Shown: positions 9,591-19,790, counted from the first letter of the stretch. The stretch: DNA of 64,000 nt from Procambarus clarkii (GCF_040958095.1 NC_091193.1:26769602-26833601), one strand, 5' to 3'. Notes: generated by a model from the sequence alone, not told the origin. Numbers and translations are program-made.

Positions 9591-12500
9591 TTACTGTATA
9601 GCGCGAGATCTCGTCACCATAGGGTGGCGAGACTGCACCTGACTACTGATGAGCGATGACAGAGGGTCATCCTCATCTTCTGACTCGTCGGTGAAGCCAT
9701 GAGTCAGCACTGCTGAGTCAGGAACTAGACCCGCTGAAGGCAGTTCTAATTCCTCTCTAGCATGATATTGTTTCAATTTATTTACATGAATTGTCCTTTC
9801 CACCTGGTCCTCGAACACTCCTTTTATAACAAGATTAACCGGCCCCGCCCTTTTAATTACTCTATAGGGTCCTCGCCACCTCGGAGCTAGTTTCCTGCTC
9901 TGATTGGCGGGCGCAGCCTCATTCACTCTCAATACGAGGCTTCCTTCCGTCAACTCAAGAGGGCGCACTTTCTTGTCATAAAAATGAGCATACCGAGTCC
10001 GTGCCTTCTTGGACGCTTCAGCTGCAATATTCCATGCATTTCTCATTTTTCCAAGGACCTCTGAAGGATAGTCCTCCCCGTATGCAACATTATGTCTGTT
10101 AAGCAGACCTGAGGGGAAATTGCATGAATTACCAGTAAACAAATGAAGTGGTTGGGTGTTAATTGATTGGTGGATGGCAGTATTCAAGGCGAACTGAACA
10201 TAGGGTAGGTGTTCATCCCAGGTGTTTGCATCATGTTCAGCAAGGATTGCAAGCATATCCTTGACTGAACGATTAGTCCGTTCCGTCATTCCGTTTGCTT
10301 GTGGGTGGTAGGCTGTTGTAAAAGCCGAAGTTGTCTCTAAAATCTTACAAACTTCTCTAAATATATTCCCATTGAATTCTTGACCCCGGTCAGAGACTAG
10401 AACTTTAGGAGGTCCGAATACAGTAACGAACCTACGCAAGAACGCATCTGCAACCGTACGAGAATCCTTCTGAGGTAATGCAACTAGTGTAGTGTATCTA
10501 GACAGATGGTCAACTAGCACCAACACGTATCTGTTACCTGAATGACTGTGGTGTAAATCAATCAGATCGGCCCCCACACGATCTAACGGTTCACGAATTT
10601 CAGGAAATTCCTGAAGTGGGGCTTGTACCTTAAGGGTACCTTTCCTCCTCTGGCAACGAGGGCACGACTTCACGAAATTGATTACCTCAGAAAGTAATCC
10701 TGGAAAATAAAATAGAGACTTTGCTTTTAAGTGCGTTTTAAAGATCCCCGGATGCCCTGCAATTTTTGAAGCATGCGCAAGCTTTAACGCTGATGACCGC
10801 AACGCGTCCGGAATAACTAGCTGAAATACTGCCCTATCATTCTGGCTATTAACATAATACAGGACGCCCTGTTTCATCTCAAAATCATGAATAGGTAAAT
10901 TCTTTTTCTTTTTCGGGTATTTTCCTCCCTCTAAATACTCAATAATCTCTTTCCATCTCGGCTCGTTCATCTGGTATTCTCTCATTTTATCCGATGGAAT
11001 GGTTTCAATATTTTCATTAATCTGCATTGCCGCTATATTTCTACTTAGCGTATCTGGCACAACATGTGCTGGACCAGGCTTGTACAAGATCTGGAATGAG
11101 TGGGCCGAAAGTTCGTGAGACCAGCGTGACATTCGTGGACATTTCGTTCGCTTTTTAAATATGTGTGTTAATGCTCGATGGTCTGTGTAGATTACAAAAT
11201 GCCGCTGAAATAGGTAAGGCTCGAAATACCTAACTGATTCTACTACTGCCAGTGCCTCCCGATCCGTAGCTGAATAACGAACTTCAGGTCCTTTGACCTT
11301 CCTACTGAAATAGGCTACTGGATGGGGTAAATTATCTGCGTCTCGCTGAATTAAGCACCCGCCAATAGCAATACCGCTGGCGTCAGTGTGCACTTCCCAC
11401 TCTTTCTCAAAATCAGGAATAGCCAATACCGGTGTCGTGATTAGTTGGTCTTTCAGTTTGCGATAGGCCTCGTCATGTTCTGATTTCCACACAAACTTCG
11501 CATTTTTCTTTGTCAGATCAGTCAGGGGTGCTGAAATGCCAGCGAAACCTTCAATGTGACGACGAAAATATCCGGCCGCCCCCAAAAACCTACGCACGTC
11601 CTTTGCTGTCCTTGGAGTAGGCATGTCAGCAATGGCGCGGCAAGAATCTGGGTCAGGTCGGATACCGTCTGGGCACACCTGGAACCCCAGAAATTTGAAT
11701 TTCTGAGCCGCCAGGGTGCACTTCTGAACATTCAGCCTGAAACCTGCCTGATCTAACAACTTCAAAGTCTCAGTCAAGTCCTGCAGGTGTTCCTCAAACG
11801 TCCTGGAATATATCACAACATCATCCAGGTACGCTAAAGAATGCCTACCCAGTACCGGACTAAGGATAAAGTTGATGGCCCTCTGAAACGACGAAGGCGC
11901 TGTCTTCAAACCAAACGGCATCCTACGGAATTGATAAGTGTGCCTACCATCCGAGAATGCTGTTTTTTCCCTATCCTGTTCTGCCACCGGAATCGCCCAA
12001 TACGCCGATTTTGCGTCAAGAGTTGAGAAATACTTAGCAGCACCAAATTGATCTATTATCTCCTGTATTCGGGGCAACGGATACACATCACCCTTAGTTA
12101 GTTCGTTCACCTTCCGGTAGTCAACACAGAAACGATAACTACCGTCCGGTTTCCGAACTAGCACAACAGGAGAGAGCCATGGTGACGTACTAGGCTCTAT
12201 TACGCCCTGTCTCAACATTTTCTGGCACTCCTCCCTGATAATGTTCTTTGCCTGTTCCGGCAACCTCCACTGTCTTGTGTACACAGGCAAATGGTCACCA
12301 GTTGGAATGGTGTGCTCGATCTTATCAAGGAGACCAATCTGGTCATCCTCTGTCGCAAACAATTTCGGGAATTTTCGTAAAACTCCTCTCAGTGCCATCC
12401 TATCTGCCTGTGCAACATGTTGCAAATCAAGTGCTGAAATTAATTTTTCCACTTCCTCTACATTCTGTGCAACATTTCTCGTCTCGTATTGTACTTTGGA

Positions 12501-13334
12501 TGGTGTTTTAGTGTTCAACATATTTAGTGCACTACATTGTGCAGTGACGGCTGGCGTCTCAGCTGACTCATGGTGAAAGATTTCTGTGTCCTCCACCATG
12601 GTTCCCTGAGATACCCTATCACCTGCCCTGAAGCGAAAAGTCTTATGTGAAAGATTGACAACTGGAATGAGTGCACCTTTATCGAGCACTACAACTAAGT
12701 GATGAGGAATTAATAAACTATCACATCTCCCAGCCACCTGAAGGGTGGTACCTGGTTGTATGTGACGTCCCACGGCTACTTTAATAAATTTAACAGAATG
12801 TGGTGGGCAACTCTGTTTAGTCAATGCATGCAAGGCGCATGACCTCTTAACTGTGTCTGGAAGAGACTTAAAAATCAATTTTGGAAAGTGCGCATTATAT
12901 TTCAGCTTCCGTTTAATTGAAGCTACAACTGGGGGATGGTCGATCATCTCCACTGGGTAGGAAGTCTGTCCCAACTGCAACCTGCAGTTCCTAGCCCCTT
13001 TTTGAGCAGACAAGGAATAATCAAATCGCGACAGAAAATCAGTTCCCATTAAGATGTGACCAGGAAAATCAAGGTTCTCTACGATCGTACATGTGTGAGG
13101 CTGCAATTCCCCATCAATCTCAAAATTAACTGTACCTTGACCTACGATCTCAATCTTTTCCCCATTGACTGCTGTTAATGTCTTTGCGCAACGTTGAAGA
13201 CGTGCATACTTAAAATTGCTGAAGGCTGACTTTTTAATTACTGTTGCCTGGCTTCCTGTATCAACAAAAGCTGTCAATCTCACACCTTCCACTTTCACCT
13301 CAAAAGTAGGCCTACCATCACTAGGAGCCTGCTT
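9591..13334 (-). CDS. pol: Pol polyprotein (PR-RT-RNaseH-IN) of Ty3/gypsy element
   Basis: The frame is open from the codon after the gag UGA (13,335-13,337) to TAA at 9,591. It has no ATG near its start; the first near-cognate codon is GTG at 13,298. Residues counted from that GTG (1,235 aa): protease with DTGS at 13-16; RT with motif A STLDAKSAY (D428), RMPFGL and YLDD at 490-493; RNase H with HTDASG at 637-642 and YTDHRAL near 705; integrase zinc finger H842, H849, C879, C882; integrase catalytic D911, D970 (VSDRGQEF) and E1006; GPYR at 1,143-1,146. All catalytic residues appear present and there is no internal stop. It would make element DNA from RNA and integrate it. Expression probably needs readthrough of the UGA from gag, or a separate start. 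Confidence 0.95.
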   Translation of the reverse strand, partial: KQAPSDGRPTFEVKVEGVRLTAFVDTGSQATVIKKSAFSNFKYARLQRCAKTLTAVNGEKIEIVGQGTVNFEIDGELQPHTCTIVENLDFPGHILMGTDFLSRFDYSLSAQKGARNCRLQLGQTSYPVEMIDHPPVVASIKRKLKYNAHFPKLIFKSLPDTVKRSCALHALTKQSCPPHSVKFIKVAVGRHIQPGTTLQVAGRCDSLLIPHHLVVVLDKGALIPVVNLSHKTFRFRAGDRVSQGTMVEDTEIFHHESAETPAVTAQCSALNMLNTKTPSKVQYETRNVAQNVEEVEKLISALDLQHVAQADRMALRGVLRKFPKLFATEDDQIGLLDKIEHTIPTGDHLPVYTRQWRLPEQAKNIIREECQKMLRQGVIEPSTSPWLSPVVLVRKPDGSYRFCVDYRKVNELTKGDVYPLPRIQEIIDQFGAAKYFSTLDAKSAYWAIPVAEQDREKTAFSDGRHTYQFRRMPFGLKTAPSSFQRAINFILSPVLGRHSLAYLDDVVIYSRTFEEHLQDLTETLKLLDQAGFRLNVQKCTLAAQKFKFLGFQVCPDGIRPDPDSCRAIADMPTPRTAKDVRRFLGAAGYFRRHIEGFAGISAPLTDLTKKNAKFVWKSEHDEAYRKLKDQLITTPVLAIPDFEKEWEVHTDASGIAIGGCLIQRDADNLPHPVAYFSRKVKGPEVRYSATDREALAVVESVRYFEPYLFQRHFVIYTDHRALTHIFKKRTKCPRMSRWSHELSAHSFQILYKPGPAHVVPDTLSRNIAAMQINENIETIPSDKMREYQMNEPRWKEIIEYLEGGKYPKKKKNLPIHDFEMKQGVLYYVNSQNDRAVFQLVIPDALRSSALKLAHASKIAGHPGIFKTHLKAKSLFYFPGLLSEVINFVKSCPRCQRRKGTLKVQAPLQEFPEIREPLDRVGADLIDLHHSHSGNRYVLVLVDHLSRYTTLVALPQKDSRTVADAFLRRFVTVFGPPKVLVSDRGQEFNGNIFREVCKILETTSAFTTAYHPQANGMTERTNRSVKDMLAILAEHDANTWDEHLPYVQFALNTAIHQSINTQPLHLFTGNSCNFPSGLLNRHNVAYGEDYPSEVLGKMRNAWNIAAEASKKARTRYAHFYDKKVRPLELTEGSLVLRVNEAAPANQSRKLAPRWRGPYRVIKRAGPVNLVIKGVFEDQVERTIHVNKLKQYHAREELELPSAGLVPDSAVLTHGFTDESEDEDDPLSSLISSQVQSRHPMVTRSRAIQ

Positions 13335-14444
13335 TCATGCTTTCGTAGGAGTGACTTCGCAATCCCTCTGTATATGCCCGCGCTTCCAGCAGGAGTAACA
13401 CCTCCGCGGATCTCTGTTGGTACCCCGCGCAGGGTGGCTCGAACTTGCAGCTGAGGGCTGCTTCCCGCCTGATGAACCCGCGCCACAGTTCCTCGGCTTG
13501 GCTCCCTCGCCTTTACTTAACGCCTCTACGTATGGCGACAACTGAGTGCCCGGCGTCTCCGTGCGCATCTGCCTGTCTAAGGCTGTGGCGGCCTGGGGTT
13601 GGGGTTGAGGTATGGTGTGGATGGCCTGGGGTTGGGGTGTGGATTGAGGTTGGGGTTGAGGCTGAGGTATGGTGTGGGTGGCCTCGGGTTGGGGTGTGGA
13701 TTGAGGTCGGGGTTGAGGCTGAGGTATGGTGTGGGTGGCCTCGGGTTGGGGTGTGGATTGAGGTTGGGGTGGGTATGGGGTGGCCTGGGGTTGGAATGGG
13801 TATGGGGTGGCCTGGGGTTGGAATGGGTATGGGTATGGGTATGGGGTGGCCTGGGGTTGGAATGGGTATGGGGTGGCCTGGGGTTGGAATGGGTATGGGT
13901 ATGGGAACTGCGGATGGGGTTGGTATGGGAATTGAGGATGGGGTAGGTATGGGAGGTGGGGTTGGGGTTGTTGTAGTGACGGATGAGGTGTACCTAGGTG
14001 TTGTGGGTGCTGTGGTATTGGTGTTATGTTGGGTAGTTCCTGCTGTTGGTGTGGTTGTTCATGTTCCCGTTGAACGGGTTGCTGTTCTCTACCGAGCGAA
14101 GTGGGACGTCCTGCCATACTAACTGAGGCCCCCTGTCTGCCCTGCTGGCATGGCGTCGATGTTCTTTGTGGGGGAACCCAAGACGGCTCTCCCCACTCAT
14201 GGGACGACTCCTCGCAAGACTCCCCACTCATGTCAATAATAGTATCGCGACTGGGATGGAAAGATACCCTCGACTGCCCAGTCCCATGCAGAACCCGTGA
14301 ACTCGTCGCTTCAGTCCCACTGACCCCACCTGTGGTGCCAGTTGAGCTACCTGAGCGATCCCCAGTGGTGTCGGAAGAGGTTCTATCCTCTACACTCCCA
14401 TTCCCACTGGTCCCTACTGACTGGTCATTATCTGGGTTAAACAT
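13335..14444 (-). CDS. gag: Gag-like protein with PQ-rich repeats and CCHC knuckle
   Basis: The first in-frame ATG is at 14,444 (MFNPDNDQ); an in-frame TAG lies upstream. The 369-residue product has an N-terminal S/T/G-rich part, a central Pro/Gln/Tyr-rich tandem section (PYPFQPQAT, PQPQ units), then TALDRQMRTETPG and a zinc knuckle CYSCWKRGHIQRDC (C-X2-C-X4-H-X4-C) just before TGA. Nucleocapsid function (RNA binding) is supported by the knuckle. I see no capsid-type helical region, although gypsy Gag proteins usually have one. The central part is encoded by a minisatellite. It is in the same frame as pol, 12 codons before the first GTG there. Confidence 0.75.
   Translation of the reverse strand: MFNPDNDQSVGTSGNGSVEDRTSSDTTGDRSGSSTGTTGGVSGTEATSSRVLHGTGQSRVSFHPSRDTIIDMSGESCEESSHEWGEPSWVPPQRTSTPCQQGRQGASVSMAGRPTSLGREQQPVQREHEQPHQQQELPNITPIPQHPQHLGTPHPSLQQPQPHLPYLPHPQFPYQPHPQFPYPYPFQPQATPYPFQPQATPYPYPYPFQPQATPYPFQPQATPYPPQPQSTPQPEATHTIPQPQPRPQSTPQPEATHTIPQPQPQPQSTPQPQAIHTIPQPQPQAATALDRQMRTETPGTQLSPYVEALSKGEGAKPRNCGAGSSGGKQPSAASSSHPARGTNRDPRRCYSCWKRGHIQRDCEVTPTKA
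13600..13960 (-). repeat. Minisatellite inside gag
   Basis: Tandem GGCCTGGGGTTGGAATGGGT / TGAGGTTGGGGTTGAGG units on the plus strand encode PQ/PYP repeats of the gag-like protein on the minus strand. Unit spacing is irregular. Confidence 0.85.
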
Positions 14445-14468
14445 TTTCTGTGATTCCTGGTGTGCCAC

Positions 14469-16652
14469 GTCTCTTCTAAACTACCCTTTAGTACACCCTC
14501 GACCCGGACTCACTACAACCGTGATCTTACACAAATAAAAAAAAATCACAACTCTATTCTAAGAAAAAACTACTAAATTCCCAAAATAGGAAATACACCG
14601 ATTTATCGAGAGAATCGCTGAAGTGAATCCAATGAATGAGTGTCTGCCCCGCACTCGTGTCTGACTGTGAAATATCCCGCAGTTCTATTGCTGAAACCTA
14701 AGTCCTTTACGTTAAAAAAAAATTAAAGAATCTAATTTATATAAAACAATTTAAATGATAACGCAACTAACGCGCAGCACTCGTGATGGATTAATAAAGA
14801 ATATTTACTGTACTTGAATACTAAACGCGCTTGAAGTGAGCAGCGTGGCCCCTGATGACTGATGGAGCGGGACCAGCTGCGCTGAAAAAAAAACTAAGTC
14901 CCGCGCTTTTTCGCTTAAACGCTGAAAAATCAAAATTTTTGTTCTGAAGGAAAAATAACTAGTTTTACGTTAATAAACCGCTCTAGCGATTAATATAGAC
15001 ACCCAGGACCTATATATGCTTACCAAAATTTGAATTTTTATCAAAAACTGCGTTTTTACTCAATTGCTGGACTCTGCCAATTTTTCTGACTCCGAGGGAA
15101 AAAAATTTCTATCACCCCAAATATCACAAAACTCCTTTAATTCACAAAAATTTGGGTTTCTCGTTTCCAGATATAAATACGTTATTATTTACTACTGACG
15201 TTGTATACAGAACAATACTGACACTTCGGGCGGTTTCAACACTCATTAATTCGAATTTTCGCCAAAATCAGAGATTTTCACCTCAAATGGACTCTGACAA
15301 AATTACAACACGATTTTCTCGAAAAATAACTAAATTCGGCAAAAATGTAATTATCACTGTTTAATGCTTTACGAACAGAATTACGTCCCTTGCGCGCACT
15401 AGAGAGTAATACTGACCCTAGGATATACACGAAACCTGAAAATTAGAATTTCCGCCAAAAAGTCAGATTCTAGCCCAAGCTGGACTTAGAAAATTTTCCA
15501 CCTACGTTTCTACTGAAAACAGAATTCTAAGTCTAAAAACACAATTCTACCGTCTTATTGGTAAAAACTAGAAACTATCACTCGCATCGACTGGAGAATC
15601 CTAATGATGCCCAGATCATACACGTGACCCACGAATACAAATTAATTACAGTTAACGAGTTTCCGACATCGACTTAGCCGAAAACTTATCCCAAAATACT
15701 TAGAAATATTCCACGGACAAATAACATTTACACGCAACTTACTATCCCTTAAACTCCTTCACTTACTATCGTGACCGACCAATAGCCCTAAGTCCAGAGG
15801 ATTAACTACACTCTAGCAACAACGCCTCTGACTTAGACTAATACAACAGGGAATAACAAACTTAATGTACGCACTTAGCCTAATATGCAAGAAAATGCTA
15901 AACACTTGGGAAAAATTTTTAACCGGGGATTGAATTTAGGGGAAAAATTAATCTAGAACAACGCAAATAAACGGAAATTACTTTATAAATTTAAGTATAC
16001 TTAATTAAAAAAAATGCACTCGACTTAATCATATAATTGTTCCTACCGGCTCGCCGTACCACACCTAGCCTAGAGGCCACACCATCTAGGTTCCAACAGA
16101 GCGACACGCAGCTTTCAGCAACAATTATGACTAGGGACGACTCAACCTCCACTAAGTGTGCGATCACTTAGTTGTTGAATCGCTGCTAGGTAGGTTACTA
16201 GTCCGTCCCTCGGAGGCCGCAACGCCCTTCACGGATTACGTTTTTCCTAGCGTTTTGGGTCGTCTAATAACGCCCTCGGACTATCTATTGGCGTCCCACA
16301 GATATATCCGCCCCCGACAGCCCTCAAGGAACTGCTGTTGAGAGTATGGCGGCTCCCAACACCTCTGAATTAATTGCAATGGGTCGAGTATGGTACCCAG
16401 TCCAATCAACTCGAAGCGGTCTCCTTTTCAATAAATCTATTTTAACAGCCTAATCTTACTAACTAAACCTTAATCATATCAGCCCGCATGACCCAAGATT
16501 CGCCAATCCCCACTCAAACGCACTTGTGGGGCGCACTGCTAATCCTGGCCCGCGGCTGTCTCCTTAGCATCCGCGCACGTGTTCGAACGGCTAGACGCGT
16601 GAGCCTTTCAACAATTTCAAACAAAATTGTTGAAACCACCGCTGTGCACCAT
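14469..16652 (-). other. Long 5' leader of the LTR element, no gene seen
   Basis: About 2.2 kb between the 5' LTR and gag on the element strand. It is AT-rich with many stops in all frames, and no capsid or other domain is recognisable. The part next to the LTR (TGGTGCACAGCGGTGG on the element strand, from 16,651 downwards) is the expected place for a tRNA primer site and starts TGG as most do, but I cannot name the tRNA. Confidence 0.6.
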
Positions 16653-17889
16653 TGTAACACAGGTTAGGGTTCCTCTATCTTTACTTCCTTCTTTCTACTC
16701 CCTCTACCCGTATTCTTACTTATTATTCTCTACCAAGGGACTCCAAAACTTTTACCAAAGCCAACTCCACGCCACGTGGTCCTAAGACGATTGACCGACT
16801 TAGGATTCTACACCCAGTATGACGTGACCTAAGCTCTGAACAAAACCCTAGAGTCACCTCTGCTGCCACCACCAGACCAGTAATACAAGAGCAATGATCG
16901 AGGTCTGGATCGATCACGCTAATTAATCAACCTAGGGGCTTGATCCCCACTATAAACGATGACCTTGAGTGTGGAATAAATTACACGGTAATGATAATTC
17001 CGATTCGATGTTAGAATCGGCGCCCAATGCAACTCTGCCTCGTGTGGACCACGTGACCAGGACAAGTATACACATAAAACACATGGAAACAATAAAATGC
17101 AAATTAATAACAAATTTAATTTATTAAAAGAAAACTAAAACAAAATCTAAATATGTTCACTCCCTATCACTTTAACACTCCCTACTTGACCTGAGTGGCA
17201 AATGAGACTATTTCTATACTTAACAATAGCAACTATACCTTGGGCGACCACAGCTCTAGGTGTTGGGGCTGTTCTTGGGGAGAGGTAAGATGTTGACCTC
17301 TTATCCCAGCTGCTTCCGTGACCACACTGATTTTTTCCTTGTCTGGACTACCCCAGACAGAGTATTGTATTGTTCCGCATCGCTTACCCAGTTACTTTAG
17401 CAAGGTTAAGTTATAACAATTAAACTCTGTTGTACTTAATTGATCCAGACTGGTTGAATTATTTTACTGAATTAAATTACAAACATCTAACGGCAGAACT
17501 GTTCCCGATCACAAAAATGGTTATTAAAACTTTGAGAAATAGTAGACCTGTCAACCCCTGATGACCTATGACCGCCGGTCACTCCGCTTTAAAAGTTAGA
17601 TCTGATTCGTGACGTCACTGATGGTGACTTAAACTCAATAATTAGAATACTCTTGATATTGTATCCAGTACTATTATACAATACAATTTTAATGCAAAAT
17701 GAATAAAGGCTAATTTCTCTAAATTACTGAATACTATAGGATGATTTATTATACGCAGCTATGAACAAAGCGTTGGTTATTTCCACCGCGAATTCCCCTG
17801 GGGGTCAGGTCACCATGCGGCTCAGCTTCCCATTCTCTTTTGTCGATAAACCACTCTGGATAATTCTTACAACAGCCTAGTTTGTTACA
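16653..17889 (-). repeat. 5' LTR of the gypsy element
   Basis: 1,237 bp, same ends and length as 6,312-7,548. In element orientation this is the promoter-bearing LTR. The CRE-like GTGACGTCAC lies at about 17,609-17,618. Confidence 0.95.
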
Positions 17890-18120
17890 ATGGTATTAAA
17901 CATATAACACCTGCCCCCTATGATCCTTCTTCAAATGGTCTAGCTGAGAGACCAGTAAGATCCTTGTAAGAAGGGTTAAAGCTGTTTACGGAAGGTACTA
18001 TTAATACAAGGCTTTGTAGATTTTATATAGATTTTATATAGATTATATATATAGACTTTGATTTCAAAGAAAAACTGTTCATTTTACCACTGGTAAATCT
18101 CCTTCTAAATTACTGTTTTA
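17890..18120 (+). pseudogene. Old gypsy integrase, copy A (second part after insertion)
   Basis: Starts with the second ATGG and resumes the interrupted integrase: APYDPSSNGLAERPVRSL then a stop, GLKLFTEGTINTRL. It matches 24,844-25,040 of copy B. It carries a stop in place of the K before EGLK and a local TATATAGATTTTA-type insertion near 18,020-18,055 that is absent from copy B. Confidence 0.85.
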
Positions 18121-18185
18121 GAACTACTTAAACTTAAATTTAAGTTTAAGAACTTAAATTTAAGTTAAGAACTACTTAAGTTACT
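18121..18185. repeat. AT-rich palindrome, copy A
   Basis: Contains the perfect palindrome AACTTAAATTTAAGTT and a second CTTAAATTTAAG, giving potential hairpins. The same sequence follows the gypsy remnant in copy B at 25,041-25,105. Confidence 0.8.
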
Positions 18186-18242
18186 GGTAAATGTAACCGT
18201 AGTTACATTTACATCATTAGTAAATGTCAAGCATAAAACCTT

Positions 18243-18700
18243 GTGAAAGTCACTGATATTAAGAGAGTTATGAGATTACTAACCAATCAAGGAAGAGCCA
18301 TCGAATTCCTGTGGATCCCCTCCCATGATGGAATCTGTGGAAATGAACGAGGAGATGTGCTGGCTGCTGAAGGAGACAATAATAAATACTTCATACCCAA
18401 GACTCTTCTTCAAAGTAGAAGTATTGTCAGGCAACATCACCGTGACAAGGATACTGAGGGAAGGAGGATAGAAGGATAGAAGAACAAATCAGTGAATCTA
18501 TACCCTGGTAAAATATGGTTGATGCTGGCAGTCCCAATCATTATGGACGAAGAGGAGGTGGTCGCGGGAGAGAATCAGCAATAGCAAGAATCCGTCTTGG
18601 ATACAAATATCCATAAAGATTCAGAATGGAAACAACAGTTGAACAGCGGAGTTGCAGAATCTGTGGTGAGAGTGATGGACACCGCCTTGTTAGATAAGCT
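18243..18700 (+). pseudogene. LINE RNase H fragment, copy A
   Basis: Translates to VMRLLTNQGRAIEFLWIPSH, then GICGNERGDVLAAEGDN, the C-terminal part of a retrotransposon RNase H domain. The usual AD after GNE is GD here. RSCRICGESDGHRL, the start of a C-terminal CCHC-type finger, follows in another frame. Frameshifted and dead. Relative to copy B about 207 bp are missing after CGCCTTG (18,692). Confidence 0.75.
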
Positions 18701-18779
18701 GTTCACTGAGATAGTTAAGGTGTGAGGCAACACACGCCGTCAGCCATTCATCATGGGAGATTTTGTTCATTGATTATGC

Positions 18780-19000
18780 ACCCCATGTCTAACCCGAAGC
18801 CGGTAGTGGGCCCCTTACCCAGCAATTGGGTGGCAGTTAACCCCATACCCACCTCCCTTTAAGGGGTTACCCCTTAATAGGAGCAACCCCTTAAAGGGAG
18901 CAACCCCTTTAAAGATGTAACAATTTAAAGGAAGAAGCCCCCTTGAAAGGGGTAACCCCTTGAACGGCCTTGGATAAGAGTAAGGGGTAGAGCGACCCCC
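18780..19000. repeat. Degenerate CCCTTTAAAGGGG-type repeat, copy A
   Basis: Repeated CCCCTTAAAGGG/AACCCCTTTAAAG motifs, some self-complementary, without coding potential. The equivalent in copy B is 25,885-26,110. Confidence 0.7.
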
Positions 19001-19002
19001 TT

Positions 19003-19190
19003 TAGGGCCCCGGTAGAACAGTCGGGTTCGTTCTTGACCCACAATCAAGAATTTCGAGTTCGAATCCCGTACGGGACAGAAAAAGTTGGGCGAATTTCTT
19101 ATCACCTAATGTCTCTGTTCACCTATTAATAGGTACCCAGGAGTTAGTCAGCTTCTTGTGGGGGTTGCATCCTCGAGGAGGGGGGGGGGG
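19003..19190 (+). mobile_element. tRNA-derived SINE, copy A
   Basis: The head resembles a tRNA: anticodon-type stem TTCTTGA / TCAAGAA (19,031-19,037 and 19,045-19,051) closes a 7-base loop CCCACAA (anticodon CAC, Val-like). Box B-like GAGTTCGAATCCC follows at about 19,054-19,066. The tail GTTCACCTATTAATAGGTACCCAGGAGTTAGTCAGCTTC resembles crustacean SINE tails known to me. It would be transcribed by RNA polymerase III from internal boxes. Confidence 0.65.
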
Positions 19191-19285
19191 AAGGTCAGTT
19201 GTTCAACCCTGGTTGGTAATTCGATATAAGCCTAACTTCCATTGTATGCATATGCTGGCTGCCTGTCCCCTATTATAATGAATTA

Positions 19286-19790
19286 TACCCAACACGTGCG
19301 CAATAGTGGATCCCATACCCAACACGTGCGCAATAGTAGATCCCATACCCATCACGTGCGCAATAGTGGATCCCATACCCATCACGTGCGCAATAGTGGA
19401 TCCCATACCCATCACGTGCGCAATAGTGGATCCCATACCCATCACGTGCGCAATAGTAGATCCCATACCCAACACGTGCGAAATAGTGGATCCCATACCC
19501 ATCACGTGCGCAATAGTAGATCCCATACCCATCACGTGCGCAATAGTAGATCCCATACCCATCACGTGCGCAATAGTAGATCCCATACCCATCACGTGCG
19601 CAATAGTAGATCCCATACCCATCACGTGCGCAATAGTGGATCCCATACCCATCACGTGCGCAATAGTGGATCCCATACCCATCACGTGCGCAATAGTAGA
19701 TCCCATACCCATCTTGTAGGCGATAGTAGACTGTATACCCATCCCGTGGGCGGTAGTGGATCCCATACCCATCCCGTGGTCGGTAGTCGA
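19286..19790 (+). repeat. 30-bp array with CACGTG in each unit, copy A
   Basis: Fourteen near-perfect 30-bp units (ATCACGTGCGCAATAGTRGA plus TCCCATACCC), 19,291-19,710, then about three diverged units (CTTGTAGG, CCCGTGGG) lacking CACGTG. Units differ mainly at A/T in AACACGTG vs ATCACGTG and G/A in AGTGGA vs AGTAGA. Copy B has about 31 units. Open frames here are a by-product of the 30-bp length. Confidence 0.95.

Larger units (their letters stand above)
6312..17889 (-). mobile_element. Full-length Ty3/gypsy-type LTR retrotransposon
   Basis: An 11,578-bp element transcribed on the minus strand. Its two 1,237-bp LTRs (6,312-7,548 and 16,653-17,889) begin TGTAAC and end GTTACA. A 4-bp target duplication flanks it. 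Element order is 5' LTR (16,653-17,889), a 2.2-kb leader, gag-like frame (13,335-14,444), pol with PR-RT-RNaseH-IN (9,591-13,334), a 2.0-kb 3' region, a polypurine tract and the 3' LTR. The PR, RT, RNase H, IN order marks the Ty3/gypsy class. The LTRs appear identical except for three mismatches in the first 14 bases, so the insertion is recent. It interrupts the older gypsy remnant of duplication copy A. No env-like frame was found. Confidence 0.95.

Noticed and set aside
13445-14122. 225-codon plus-strand frame opposite gag
   Set aside because: Shadow of the PQ-rich minisatellite in gag; low complexity (GVGMGMGWPG).
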